From: Glossina fuscipes
Taxonomy: Eukaryota > Arthropoda > Insecta > Diptera > Glossinidae
Assembly: GCF_014805625.2 (NCBI RefSeq)
Contig: NW_023998464.1
Coordinates: 8,403,813-8,467,812, forward strand
Length of the DNA: 64,000 bases
Reading direction: 5' to 3'
Below, piece after piece: positions 53,801 to 61,800 of this stretch. The notes under the pieces are model-generated. The model was not told where the DNA came from. It did no database searches and saw nothing but the letters and a program-made list of their open reading frames with translations. The stretch's first letter is position 1, and each line of letters opens with the position of its first letter. Made by a program: the position numbers and the translations under genes.

Positions 53801-55878
53801 TGCTTTTTTAATAGTGAAAGGGCTGAATTGCGAAATTGTTATGGAGGGATCAGTTGGAGAAATCACAACATATTTTTTGTCGATAGGAACGATGCTACTG
53901 CTTGGCAACACCGGAAAGTCGGAATTTTTAATTTTTTTTCTTTGGGGGGATTTGTCTGTTAATAGATGAAATCTATTCGAGTTTTTATACGACGGCCCCT
54001 AGGCCATTATGCCTTATGGTTGTCTATTATTTACTTATTTGTGATATAACCACTCACTTGAAAAGGTTTGGGAAACTACTGAGGATAATGTCATATGTTT
54101 TCGACTTTTTTATTTTTTTTGGATTTAATGGAAACACGTACGGTATCCGCGATGATCAGTTTTAGCAATAAACACACAAAAAGTTCAATATATTTTAATA
54201 AATTTGAACACTTTTAAAAACGTATAAAGCAATAAAGAAGAAATTGCAAAATTTTTTGCACAAAGAGAAAGATATGACCACAGCGCTTGTACAGAGCTGC
54301 CATTGTACTGAAAGTTTAATTAAAATTTGTTAGTTTGTTTTAAATTTATTTTTATATAGATTCATTAGGTGTCCACTAAAATATTTTGTGTTTCCCAATT
54401 TGGACGGAGGTGGCTTCCAAGTGCACTCATATCTTAATTTTAACTAGTTAACAAAGCTCTGTTAAGGATATGGATAGGTGACTCTGCTAGTTAAATTCGC
54501 ATTTATCTTCATACTTTTTAAGTTCTAATTCCATAAACGTACATCGGAGATGATAAAAGTTCTTATTACACTGACATTATTAGTGACCGCCCGAACGGGG
54601 AGAGTAAAGCACAGCTAAGTCGTCTACAAGTGTTACAAATTCCCTACACACTACACTTTTGCTTGTAGCACCCCTTTCACTTGGCTTACACATTTTCCCA
54701 CGTTTGTAACGGTTTTTGGCTTTTTGAAAATAAAAAATCCGATCGCATCGAAAATTTAAATTTTTCGGCAGAAAATATATTTATTTAGATATAGCCGGCT
54801 TCCTCAATATACTTTTAATTAATATCAGGAACACAAATATACAGTTACCGGTTTTTTAAACTTTTAGTAAAACCGGGACTTCATCATGCGAAATCATTAC
54901 AGCACTCGTACATTCGTAGCATTCGTACTTTCCGCGACGGAATATGCTGCCAAATCGTGACGGTTGGCAAAAAACACCAGAACTTCAGAAAGATAACCTC
55001 AATTAATGAGATTGGCTGGATACAGTGCGTTAAGTACTGCTCCAACGCATCGAAACTGTAAGAATTCTACTACTAGATCATCGATACACAATAACGCTCA
55101 TTAAAAGATTAGAGGTTCATCCCTCCATACACTACAAAAAAATCATTACAAACTGATTTTTTAGCGCCGGGTCTCAGATTGCAAAGATCACGCAGGAAAC
55201 GTTAGCAGCATTGAACTCAGCCACATTGTCTTTACCAAGCGTTTCTCCTTTAGACTGATCCGTTCGAACAGTTGATAGCTAGCCTCTGCTGGGCGCTGCC
55301 CAAAGAATGGATACTTACGTACAATGCTTCATAAGACCCATTATTCTTTTTTGCTTGAAATTTACTTTACATCGGAAGGAGGAGAAAAAGTGTGTTGAAA
55401 CAAATTAAATGAAATATCTCTCGCCACTCTCTCTAGATAAGCATATTCATGGGTTAGAATTGACAAAAAATTGGAACAAACTCCAAAAATATTGAGGCTT
55501 CTCAATTTTGATGCAACTATTTATAAAGCCGTTGTAAAAATCAAATCCCAATAAAATTTAAATTGACTTCTTGACATGTTCGATATTAAAAACAGAATTA
55601 GATGGTTTTTTTTCAAGACTCAACGTTGTCTTAATCGATAAAGTATGAAATTTGTCCAAAAATAAACCTTTTTTTTTTAATTATATCTCAAAAAAAATAA
55701 GAGAAAACTTTGAATGATTGCCATTATAGAAATAAAACAATCGGAATAATTTCAATACCATGCATAGTTTTAGAAACGTCACGCACAGCGACTTACCGAG
55801 ACGTCTTTCAAAGTCGCCCACTTTAAAAGAATCATTCATTTGGCTATGAAATGATGTTGACAAAAGTTTCGATGACAT
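24029..55878 (-). CDS. Pax: Paxillin gene, whole coding span (8 exons, two alternative 3' ends)
   Basis: Paxillin is the focal-adhesion scaffold of integrin signalling: its LD motifs bind FAK, vinculin and GIT-type partners and its LIM domains target it to adhesions. Exons on the minus strand are 55878/55839-55797, 47330-47146, 47088-46839, 46260-46119, 45948-45863, 45800-45673, 32973-32512, then either 24295-24029 (long form) or 32386-32294 (short form). All junctions are GT/AG and codon phases agree through the whole chain. The long form is 520 aa from the inner ATG (533 aa from the outer one) and the short form 462 aa. Visible motifs in order are LD1 LDALLADL, LD2 [13 protein letters not shown]3 [10 protein letters not shown]4 [15 protein letters not shown]5 QLDSMLGSL, then LIM domains. 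LIM1 and LIM2 are fused into one, which shortens the protein by about 59 residues. Intron 1 contains an I-like retrotransposon; introns 6 and 7 contain other relics. Untranslated exons and the promoter were not found. Confidence 0.95.
25944..26636 (+). mobile_element. piggyBac-family transposase, C-terminal fragment
   Basis: 26289-26636 reads [33 protein letters not shown] and VNAPIVYRR, matching the conserved piggyBac pattern (YNKxxGGVDxxDQM...RWxxxxFxxLL...NA). It ends with [11 protein letters not shown], the tail of the cysteine-rich C-terminal finger. Upstream in other frames, [15 protein letters not shown] (about 26080) and FKWRGSRG (about 26165) match the LNRKG and KWxDxR boxes just before it. 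The second Asp pair is altered (D-Y-C-Y-Q rather than D-xx-D-Q), and the N-terminal half was not found. Dead copy. Confidence 0.75.
26673..26938. repeat. 12-bp perfect inverted repeat pair downstream of piggyBac fragment
   Basis: CTCGTATCCTGT at 26673-26684 and its exact reverse complement ACAGGATACGAG at 26927-26938 bound a 266-bp segment. It could be a small terminal-inverted-repeat element; no target duplication is evident. Confidence 0.4.
32294..32386 (-). CDS. Pax: Pax alternative terminal exon (short, PDLP-type end)
   Basis: The acceptor TTTTCTAG ends at 32387, 125 bp after the exon 7 donor, in the right phase. It encodes 30 residues starting [20 protein letters not shown], ending in an acidic tail DEEE and TAA at 32296-32294. 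CRDC...VCPLC supplies the second zinc finger of LIM3, so the short protein keeps a complete LIM3 and lacks LIM4. AATAAA lies about 105 nt further on (32191-32186). Drosophila Pax is known to make a muscle LIM-only protein (PDLP) partly encoded by its own exon; assigning this exon to that product is an inference. Confidence 0.85.
   Translation of the reverse strand, partial: DCKKPVRGKSFYAMEGKPVCPLCVGVDEEE
32512..32973 (-). CDS. Pax: Pax exon 7 (LD5, fused LIM1/LIM2, first half of LIM3)
   Basis: The acceptor CATTTAAG ends at 32974; the donor GTAAGTTA begins at 32511. The 462 nt are 154 codons. In order: a Thr-rich linker, LD5 ([13 protein letters not shown]), then C-S-A-C...H-F-F-C-A-Q-C...Y-C-R-N-D, which is one complete LIM ligand set, then C-N-G-C...H-P-D-C-F-V-C-R, the first finger of LIM3. 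The first finger is LIM1-like ([17 protein letters not shown]) but from [20 protein letters not shown] onward it is LIM2-like. The second half of LIM1 and first half of LIM2 are absent, with no intron or gap at the join (32724-32710). An in-frame ATG seven codons upstream (32994) could serve an internal-promoter product. Confidence 0.96.
34262..34480 (+). mobile_element. mariner transposase relic (N-terminal helix-turn-helix part)
   Basis: Reads [20 protein letters not shown], then across a stop [20 protein letters not shown] and, after another stop, VPKILIGSL. This matches the second helix-turn-helix of mariner transposases (IxxVxxLVxENRRxTIxE...GxxxxIL...LxMxKxxARxVPKLL). The catalytic D,D34D half is not present nearby. 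Degenerate. Confidence 0.7.
36870..37705 (+). mobile_element. CR1/Jockey-type reverse transcriptase relic
   Basis: In several frames: [16 protein letters not shown] (DFxKAFDxVNH box, about 36945), [14 protein letters not shown] with LGP (about 37075-37130), MYADDIKIA (YADD box, about 37155), the thumb LYLPEDL...NIKKCQDM (about 37210-37285), and [17 protein letters not shown] followed by [20 protein letters not shown] (37430-37590). Order and spacing match the RT C-terminal half of Jockey/CR1-group elements. Many stops and frameshifts; ends were not defined. Confidence 0.75.
38768..38830. repeat. (TC)n microsatellite
   Basis: A long run of TC repeats grading into CCCT/TCTG variants, inside Pax intron 6. 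Confidence 0.95.
39878..40312. repeat. Interspersed repeat, copy A
   Basis: Aligns by eye with 42595-42846. Shared blocks are ACCGRTTCGA..CTATTTTC, TCGAAAC, a GACAGAC/CAGACGAACGA block, TAAYAAAAGGTGG, TAAGCYCTTCTG and GTACCACAARTGGTRTAG. The last block is a near-palindrome of a type common in fly intergenic repeats. No coding potential was seen. Confidence 0.6.
42595..42846. repeat. Interspersed repeat, copy B
   Basis: Second copy of the 39.9 kb repeat, same orientation, ending TGTACCACAAATGGTGTAGG. It is shorter in the middle than copy A. Confidence 0.6.
45673..45800 (-). CDS. Pax: Pax exon 6 (LD4)
   Basis: The acceptor ATTGCAG ends at 45801 and the donor GTAATT starts at 45672. The 128 nt read in phase and end on a whole codon. 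The C-terminal part is [18 protein letters not shown], nearly identical to vertebrate LD4 ([13 protein letters not shown]), the site that binds FAK and the GIT/PIX complex. It is followed by a 12.7 kb intron rich in relic transposons. Confidence 0.95.
45863..45948 (-). CDS. Pax: Pax exon 5 (linker)
   Basis: An 86-nt exon: acceptor GTTTACAG ending at 45949, donor GTAAGT from 45862. It completes the Gly codon from exon 4 and encodes [20 protein letters not shown], a Ser-Pro/Thr-Pro linker between LD3 and LD4. It ends in phase 1. Confidence 0.9.
46119..46260 (-). CDS. Pax: Pax exon 4 (LD3)
   Basis: The acceptor AATTTCCAG ends at 46261; the donor GTAAAG begins at 46118. The 142 nt read in phase (2 + 46 codons + 2). 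The peptide contains [16 protein letters not shown], which aligns with the LD3 region of vertebrate paxillin (RPSVESLLDEL in human). It is Ser/Tyr-rich ([16 protein letters not shown]) as expected for a phosphorylated linker. Confidence 0.92.
46839..47088 (-). CDS. Pax: Pax exon 3 (LD2)
   Basis: A 57-bp intron separates it from exon 2. The acceptor TTTTCCAG ends at 47089 and the donor GTTAAT begins at 46838. The 250 nt are 83 codons plus one base. A Ser/Asn-rich linker ends in [19 protein letters not shown], which matches vertebrate paxillin LD2 (SELDxLLxxL), the FAK and vinculin docking site. Confidence 0.95.
47146..47330 (-). CDS. Pax: Pax exon 2 (LD1 remainder, linker)
   Basis: The acceptor is TTTTTTCCAG ending at 47331 and the donor GTAAAA begins at 47145. 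The 185 nt are two bases plus 61 whole codons, ending in phase 0. The exon begins with the rest of LD1 ([12 protein letters not shown]) and continues as a Gln/Asn/Thr-rich linker with a Tyr in [12 protein letters not shown]1 of paxillin family members binds ILK/parvin-type and FAK-type partners. Confidence 0.92.
48945..48955. repeat. Target-site duplication, 3' side of I-like element
   Basis: AAAGTTTAATT, next to the TAA-type tail; the identical copy is at 54311-54321. Confidence 0.8.
49000..49150 (-). other. 3' untranslated end of the I-like element
   Basis: Between the last ORF2 codons (49151) and the TAA-type tail at 48956-48970 there is no coding signal; taken as 3' UTR. Confidence 0.6.
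49151..50705 (-). pseudogene. I-like element ORF2, RT thumb, RNase H and C-terminal Cys region
   Basis: 50705-49608 reads 365 codons: the post-RT connection, then RNase H with [23 protein letters not shown] and [15 protein letters not shown]. After a stop and frame change it resumes as [20 protein letters not shown] (49513 onward), the last RNase H box. It ends with a C-S-C-G...H-I-I-C zinc-like motif ([17 protein letters not shown]). RNase H removes the RNA template and is typical of the I clade. Confidence 0.88.
50536..51631 (-). pseudogene. I-like element ORF2, reverse transcriptase domain (stops and frameshifts)
   Basis: 51631-50960 gives palm and finger boxes: [34 protein letters not shown] and [15 protein letters not shown] then interrupts just before [14 protein letters not shown] (the first catalytic Asp region, about 50900-50940). 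Next comes [15 protein letters not shown], and in another frame [11 protein letters not shown] with the YADD active site near 50656-50667. At least two frame breaks are needed to read through. Confidence 0.88.
51891..52672 (-). pseudogene. I-like element ORF2, endonuclease domain (frameshifted)
   Basis: The start [19 protein letters not shown] has the N of the APE-endonuclease family, followed by SLQETHC. The frame breaks near 52510 and resumes as YIPPSQSF...[13 protein letters not shown] and [13 protein letters not shown], giving the GDFN and SDH catalytic boxes. After residue KLQP the frame is lost again near 51891. This nuclease nicks the target DNA for priming. Confidence 0.85.
52694..53911 (-). 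CDS. I-like element ORF1 (nucleic-acid-binding, gag-like)
   Basis: An uninterrupted 405-codon ORF. The N-terminal 150 residues look like the RRM-like part of I/LOA-type ORF1 proteins, followed by three zinc-knuckle motifs around residues 172-220: [27 protein letters not shown] and [13 protein letters not shown]. The first and third have lost the final Cys (Tyr and Lys instead), which points to decay even though the frame is open. The C-terminal 180 residues are Ser/Asn/Pro-rich. The protein coats the element RNA in a ribonucleoprotein particle (family knowledge). Confidence 0.85.
   Translation of the reverse strand: MLPSSSIVPIDKKYVVISPTDPSITISQFSPFTIKKALDCITTHIDSLSILCDGNLLVLAGKPSATEKLIKSKSLPNLCAISTKLHDKLNSVKGVVYAPCFKHVPEDEIVREMGSQGVTEVNKFTKLNDDGKARSPTGRIILSFDPYRLPATVDVAWYKCKVELYIPNPMICKNCQRLGHTAKRYTSPPPCANCGLPPHPENCTRSFCLNCNDQHSALDKQSPRFIQMREILKIKTENYCSMGEARRKYRERNPSVAQGIEKSNTYAAVASQIVPSKPLTPTASNEKRVPPLSKNYIAKPVTSPAKDNIEKTKATANFEKIKTTKYILKSNILNSPALNSTQQITSGNESILSSINQPSPLNYSRVPTRSNVPNHLSADYSAGTNKSFMKNSYSDLLGGDADMST
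54311..54321. repeat. Target-site duplication, 5' side of I-like element
   Basis: AAAGTTTAATT, directly upstream of the element's CAGTACAATGG start; pairs with 48945-48955. If the preceding G is counted the repeat is 12 bp. Confidence 0.8.
55797..55878 (-). CDS. Pax: Pax coding exon 1 (start and first half of LD1)
   Basis: Two in-frame ATGs exist: 55878-55876 and 55839-55837. The inner one begins [14 protein letters not shown]; which is used cannot be decided here. The exon ends CGT CTC G and is followed by a consensus donor GTAAGT at 55796-55791 (phase 1). The last G joins AT of exon 2 to give the Asp of LD1 (L-D-A-L-L-A-D-L). That exact in-frame rebuilding of an LD motif is the main proof that this small exon is real. 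Splicing spans 8466 bp, most of which is a retrotransposon. Confidence 0.85.
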
Positions 55879-55879
55879 T

Positions 55880-58800
55880 TTTCGTAAACAAATTTTATTT
55901 TTGTTTAATTTATTTATGTTTTTGTCTACTTTCTTTTTTTTTTGTTTTTGCTTTTATTTCTTCTTTGGTTTTATGCAAATTTTATTTCCTGCTAGAAAAA
56001 ATCATGTACACTTTAACACTTGCTTTTGGTTTGCTAAGCACGAATATTTACGCGCCGATTTATTTGTTAACGATTCGATAAGCGAAACATAAATGGATTT
56101 GTGGTCCGCTTTGAATTAAAATAAACAGAAAACTTAAGTAAACACTACGGCACAAAGGAAAATGGTAAGTAGTGTGCTCTAAAGAGCATTACTCGAAGAT
56201 GAAAAAGAAATTGAATGAGTGCAGCGCATATTGAAAGAATGAAAAAAATAAGGGAAAGTCAGCCACACCAAAAAGGCAAGGACTACGTAATAAATAAATA
56301 ATAATAATTTAATTCTGAAATGTTTATAATCGAGGTAAGTATGTTTGCGCTGTTGCTGCCGTAACCTCAAATTAAAAAATTTTTTTTTTTTTGGCAAATC
56401 CAACTAAAAGTGAGAGGAGAGGAGAAAAAATCGGATCACAAAATAGAGTTGTGTATAAAATACATCATGATCTCCCACCGTACAAATTCCAAAAAATAAG
56501 TAAGAAAACTTTATTTAGCTTGGGTCGTATATGTGATAACTTGCAACTCAAAAAAATTTGTATAAAATCAGAAAGTTGCTTAAGTGTCGCACAGTTGGGA
56601 AAACCCATTACTAGTTTTTAGCTTCAAAAGCTGTAAATACTAGGATTTATAAATTCTGTAGATTTCCAGACGTACAGCCTAGCGAGCTTTGACATTTATT
56701 TATCATCTCAAAGAACGCCTTAAGTATTCAAAACCACAAGATTTTGTGGGAAAAAAGGATTTTTTATGCGGATTAAGAAGTCGATTTTTCAAGTGAAGTC
56801 ATGGCAAATTGAGCTTGCTATAGCTCAGCTTTTGATCATTCGATGCGTAATCGACTTGAGATTTAAAATAGCCTGAATAAGCAGCTATAGATATCTGTTC
56901 ATTTTGAAGGCCGGTTGCGCACACCGAGAGAAATGTTAGGCGAATCGGTACATATGCATTTCAAAACCTATTGAAAATGACTGGCTAATTATGACATGGC
57001 TTCATTGAAGCCAACACTTTGCAATTTTTTCTTATTCCTTTGAAAATGTTACGTAAGTAAGATGATTGGGAGGTTTGTTTGATATTTGTTTTAAATATTT
57101 TGAAAATGTAAGGGGATTTTTTCTAAAATTGACTTTTAATTTAAGAGGCGAAGAGGCGAATTGAGTTTAAGGTTTCCGCTTGAATAGCTGCAAATTTGGG
57201 TACCCCAATAAGAGATAGCGTACGAAAAGATCCAATTAAAAAAACTAGTTTTTCATGCGGTCTACGATGTCTGCTTCTCTGTTAAATTTGCATTTCTATG
57301 ACATGCTCAAAGAAGTGAGAAATCTCTTTCGTTTTAAGTCGAGTCTCGAGCATTCTTCCATCAAAGACAGGGAAATCATTCATATAGTCATATATTCATA
57401 TATTCATATATTTACCAACGTCATGTTTAAACATGTTTGTAAGCGGACGTAAAATTAGAATTTTTACTTTTCTTTTTAAAGTTTGGTCACATTTTTTGAA
57501 GAAGCGAACGATATAGTTGAGTTAGCACGCCATAAAAAAATAATTCGAAATTGAAATTATTGTGGGTTGTTGTTGCTGCTATTTGCTGTAGATTTCGGCT
57601 TAGTAATGCTATGCATGCATACACGCGTATATATGTGTGTATGCCGTTTTTACAATTATGATTTTTTTACGTTTTTGCAATTACGATTTAATATAATTTT
57701 GACTGTTTGATAAAATTGTGCGATCGAAAGGCGTGAAAACAAATTGAAAAAAGGAAAAAATAATTTTTTAAGAAAAAACATTAAATATTCGCCTAATGTT
57801 TGCCAAAAAACGGTCACTTGTAACTTATGGCCCGTTTTCTAAGAGCGAGACGGATAAATCGCATTTAATATAATGCACACACACGTACAATAAATATGCA
57901 ACACCTGTATCGACGTTGGACTGTGTGCGTTTCCGCTTGTTTCTGGTTAGCAAATATGTATGTAAATAAAAAAGCCTCCAATGCCAATAACAGACACATA
58001 CCCATCGAGCCACTAACGGTAAACCTACGTTTTCCTATTTACATCATCTATGAATACTTTCATATCGATAGCCCACGCGGAAGGTTAGCAGTATTTTTTA
58101 TTAGTTATTAAAATCAATGGTAAAACGATATTACATTTTTTTTGGGTGTAAGTTTCTTTAATTATTATAAAAACCTATTGGCTCTTTTGTATCGTTTATA
58201 GCGCAAGGTTTTATTAAAAAACGTTAGTCGCGGAAATCAGCCTCAATGGAGTAACACATTTCTTCAGTAATTATATCGCATTTTTTTTGGTAATTTCAAA
58301 GGATCAGTACCGATGAAAGCAATGAAAGAAAGTTTTTTCTAGCCATTTGAAGGAAAGATTAATCCTAACAGAAAAGTTCTCCAAACTTTTGCAGTGCTAA
58401 GCAATACACATGAGGTTTTTATGCAAGTTTGATGTCTTAAACGAAGCATTTTAACATTTTGCCATTTACCCGAAAGATTGGCTTTAACTGCAGGAAGATA
58501 AAGAGAAAATTTAGTATTTTGTCGAAAGCCGGAGAAAATAACCCTCCGAAAGTGATAATTTAATGCAAAATGTGCAATAATGGAAATGCACAAAAGAACC
58601 TACGCATAAGACTAAGCAACTCGTCTTAAAATTTCAAAATAGTTCCATAAACTTCATAATCTGCCAAGGTCAGGCTCTTAAGATTAACGAAAAAGAAAAA
58701 TGATAATTGCAATTGTCTGTCGTTCTGTTAAGTGAAGTGAAGGCGCGTTGAGCCCCAAATCCAAAAGAGGGTATGAAGACTTCATTAATGATTGAGTTAA

Positions 58801-61800
58801 AGAGCTTAAAACAAAAATCAATTCGGCACTTATGGTTACGGCCATGTCTTCTCATTTATAAAACATGATAAGAGCTTAGAGTGTTGGTGATTAGACACAA
58901 CTTCAAAGAGAAGTTTCTTGTTCTTTTACTAAAATCTATAAACAGGTAACGAACAAATAGAAGACAATGCTCTTCGAATAGCCTTAGAATCATAATTCTT
59001 CTTTAGAACATGAATTGAAAATAAAGTGTTATACAATCTTCTTAATTAGTTATACCTTGGGACATTCGTTATGCACCTGCTTTTAATTTTAAACAAGTCA
59101 TTTTTCTGCATACTTGGATGACTTATACTCTTATATAGATATCATAAGAATCCCCTTCTTCCATCTCTTTATTGATAGAAGTAAACATCATCTAATCTGA
59201 CATATGGGCCGGGGAGACCTTTAAAACGCTGTAGAAAAAAAATGAAATTAAGAAAACCTTGAGAATGGATTTGCTCTTCAGACTCAACTCAACTCTCTTT
59301 CTCACAAATTAATAAATTGTTATGCTCCAAAGATGGGTACAAACGATAATTTTATCGCACGCTACAACATATGCTCTCTGACCACGAACGCAAACATTGA
59401 AAACGCCAGATGTCCTATGAAATATACAAGGGTGTTATTCCAAAGCGAGCTAAGCACTTGTTCGCCCATTTATTGACTTTTATTAGATATTCTTAAATTC
59501 GTAAAAGTTAATGTTAAAAACTTCGTTTAACGTCTTACAGCGGACACAAATCGCTGGTAATCTGTTATCTATCATCTGAGGAATTAAACTCAAATCCGGA
59601 AATTAATTACTTGTTTAACATATGCTTATGATGCCTCCCGCATTATACGACATGAAGTTTTTCGATGACAGAGAGATATGGTCAGCCTCATCGTCTCAGA
59701 TATCCCATTAATATTTTAGAGATCATTGACTTAACTACAAAAAAGCAACTCTTCAATTAAGCTTTAATTGATAAAAGTGGTTATCAAGTGGTTAAGTGGT
59801 CGGATTAAAAATGCCTTTATTACAATACACAAAAAGAGATGAAGAATTAATTGACCACAACAACAACAACAATAGCTGCGACAAGCGCACCAACTTGTAA
59901 AATTCAGACTCAATTGTTAGACATGAAATGCATATAAAGTGCAACTCAACCAGTGGCTGGCAGTTGATGTCATTTCTGTAACCACTGGTCATTGCGTGCG
60001 ATTCCTTCGTTTCATTGTAACACATGAGGAATTTATGATTGACAAGGCAGCGAGTATACACCAGTTACGAAGTGGCATAAAAGAAAAACAAAATCCAAAC
60101 TAAATCAACATTTGTTGATTTTCATTTCACTACAATTCGAGTGCCTATATATGATGTACGATTTAATTGTATATGTATCTGTTTTTATGTTTATGTTTTT
60201 GTAATTTTTCACATCGTTAACCGTTAGTTGCTGTTGTGTGCACATTAATCCCGACAATTGTGTGGTGTGAAGTAGCAGGCAGTGCTGACGCAAAGGCGAG
60301 GGAGCTGACTCTGATGATGTCTACGATTAATTGTACGAAATCAATTTTTCGTCTTAAAAAAGCGAAATCGCGCTTTTCCCTTTTACTCTTTTATTTATTT
60401 TTCTCGTCTTTGGTTTTTTATTACAATGAAATTTTCACTTCGCTTTAGATTTTGATCAAATCATATTTTCATAGCAGAAAAGCATTTAGCTTTTAATTGT
60501 CACGTTTGGGCTTTAATTTTTCTTTGATGCATACTTTTTAACTTGTGTAGATATTGCCCGTTACCGTTCGTTTATTTTTTATACGTATAGTAAATCGTTG
60601 AATGAAATCTTATAGACAACTAATTGAACAGATGCTGATGTTGCAACAGTAAAGCGCCAAGACATTTAGACTAACAATCATTGGCAAATTTCTCACTCGA
60701 TGTAACAGAACTCAACTCAGTTGCAGATAAGAAGAAAAACGCTCAACTGCAATAAAAGCGCTACAATCAGTATTCTTGTTATTGAACCCGGCCAGAGATG
60801 AGAGTTGGAAAGAACTGTTTTTTGATTATCTAAAAATATAAAATACTCCTTGCACTCGATAATGTTTCTTAAAAACTCTAGAGACCGAACAAAACGTAAT
60901 GTTATATAATTGTGGATACTGCCGTTATTTATACTAAGCCGTTATTAGATGATCGCTAAAGTTTATGCTTCAGCGTCTAAATCGCTCTGAGATTTCATCA
61001 CCGACATGATATATAAGTTTATTCAATAAATTCTTGGAAATATGAAATGCCAACGACTAGCCTATCGAAGTTACGACATACAAATAACGACAAAATCTGA
61101 ATCGATGCAAAGACATTAGCAACAGTACCAACATGTCCTCAGAATTCTGATCCTAAACAAGCCAAGCAAAAACGAGCAAAGGATGAATGGAAGAATCTGG
61201 AGCAAGTAAACTCTTGCGCGAATATTGCATTCCAAGCAAACCCATACATTTTACTTATCGTTTCTAATTTTGGATTCCCGAATAGAGGGAAATATCTTTA
61301 GATCAGAATCTTAAATTAGGAAGTATAACCTATTCAGTGCAGAAACTTGTGATAAAAATGTTTTGCAATTAAAGTTTTTTGTTACATTTTCGTTCTCTCA
61401 TTGGTTGTGTAAAATACTTAGCCATTGCGGACGAAGCATGGCCACCTGTATTCTTGATCAGTGCCTTTGAATAATGTCAACTGGACGATAGAACCGATGA
61501 CGGAAAGAAAAATAAGCTGATATAAAAGGCAAAAGGACATTAAACATAAGCGCACTGACAAATATACCTAGAAAGACTGAGAGAAAGAGGCAAGCATTCA
61601 GATCGATGAAAAAGCGTTGTGGAAAAGTGCTTTAGAATCTTTCATTAGCAGGAATACATATTTAAGTCGTGCGACGGAAGTATGTGCAGCGCCATCACCA
61701 AAAAAATTGAAATTAAGCAACAATTTTTTTGAACGCATGTGCAACATCACCAGTTATTCCCCTATGACAACTCGAAAAATGCATTGCAATTGCAGCACAG

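Larger units (their letters stand above)
48956..54310 (-). mobile_element. Near-complete I-clade non-LTR retrotransposon in Pax intron 1
   Basis: On the minus strand: a short 5' leader, ORF1 with zinc knuckles, an APE-type endonuclease, reverse transcriptase with YADD, and an RNase H domain, ending in a TAA-type repeat (TTATTATTATTAT on plus at 48956-48970). RNase H plus a TAA tail is characteristic of the I clade. An 11-bp direct repeat AAAGTTTAATT flanks it (48945-48955 and 54311-54321); with that boundary the element starts CAGTACAATGG, and I factors are known to begin with CAGT. The size, 5.36 kb, fits. ORF2 carries several frameshifts and stops, so it is dead or nearly so. It lies in the same orientation as the host gene. 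Confidence 0.88.
47331..55796 (-). other. Pax intron 1 (hosts an I-like element)
   Basis: 8466 bp bounded by GTAAGT and TTCCAG. The retrotransposon accounts for 5355 bp; without it and one target copy the intron would be about 3.1 kb. The remaining flanks (47331-48940 and 54325-55796) show no other coding potential. Confidence 0.85.
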
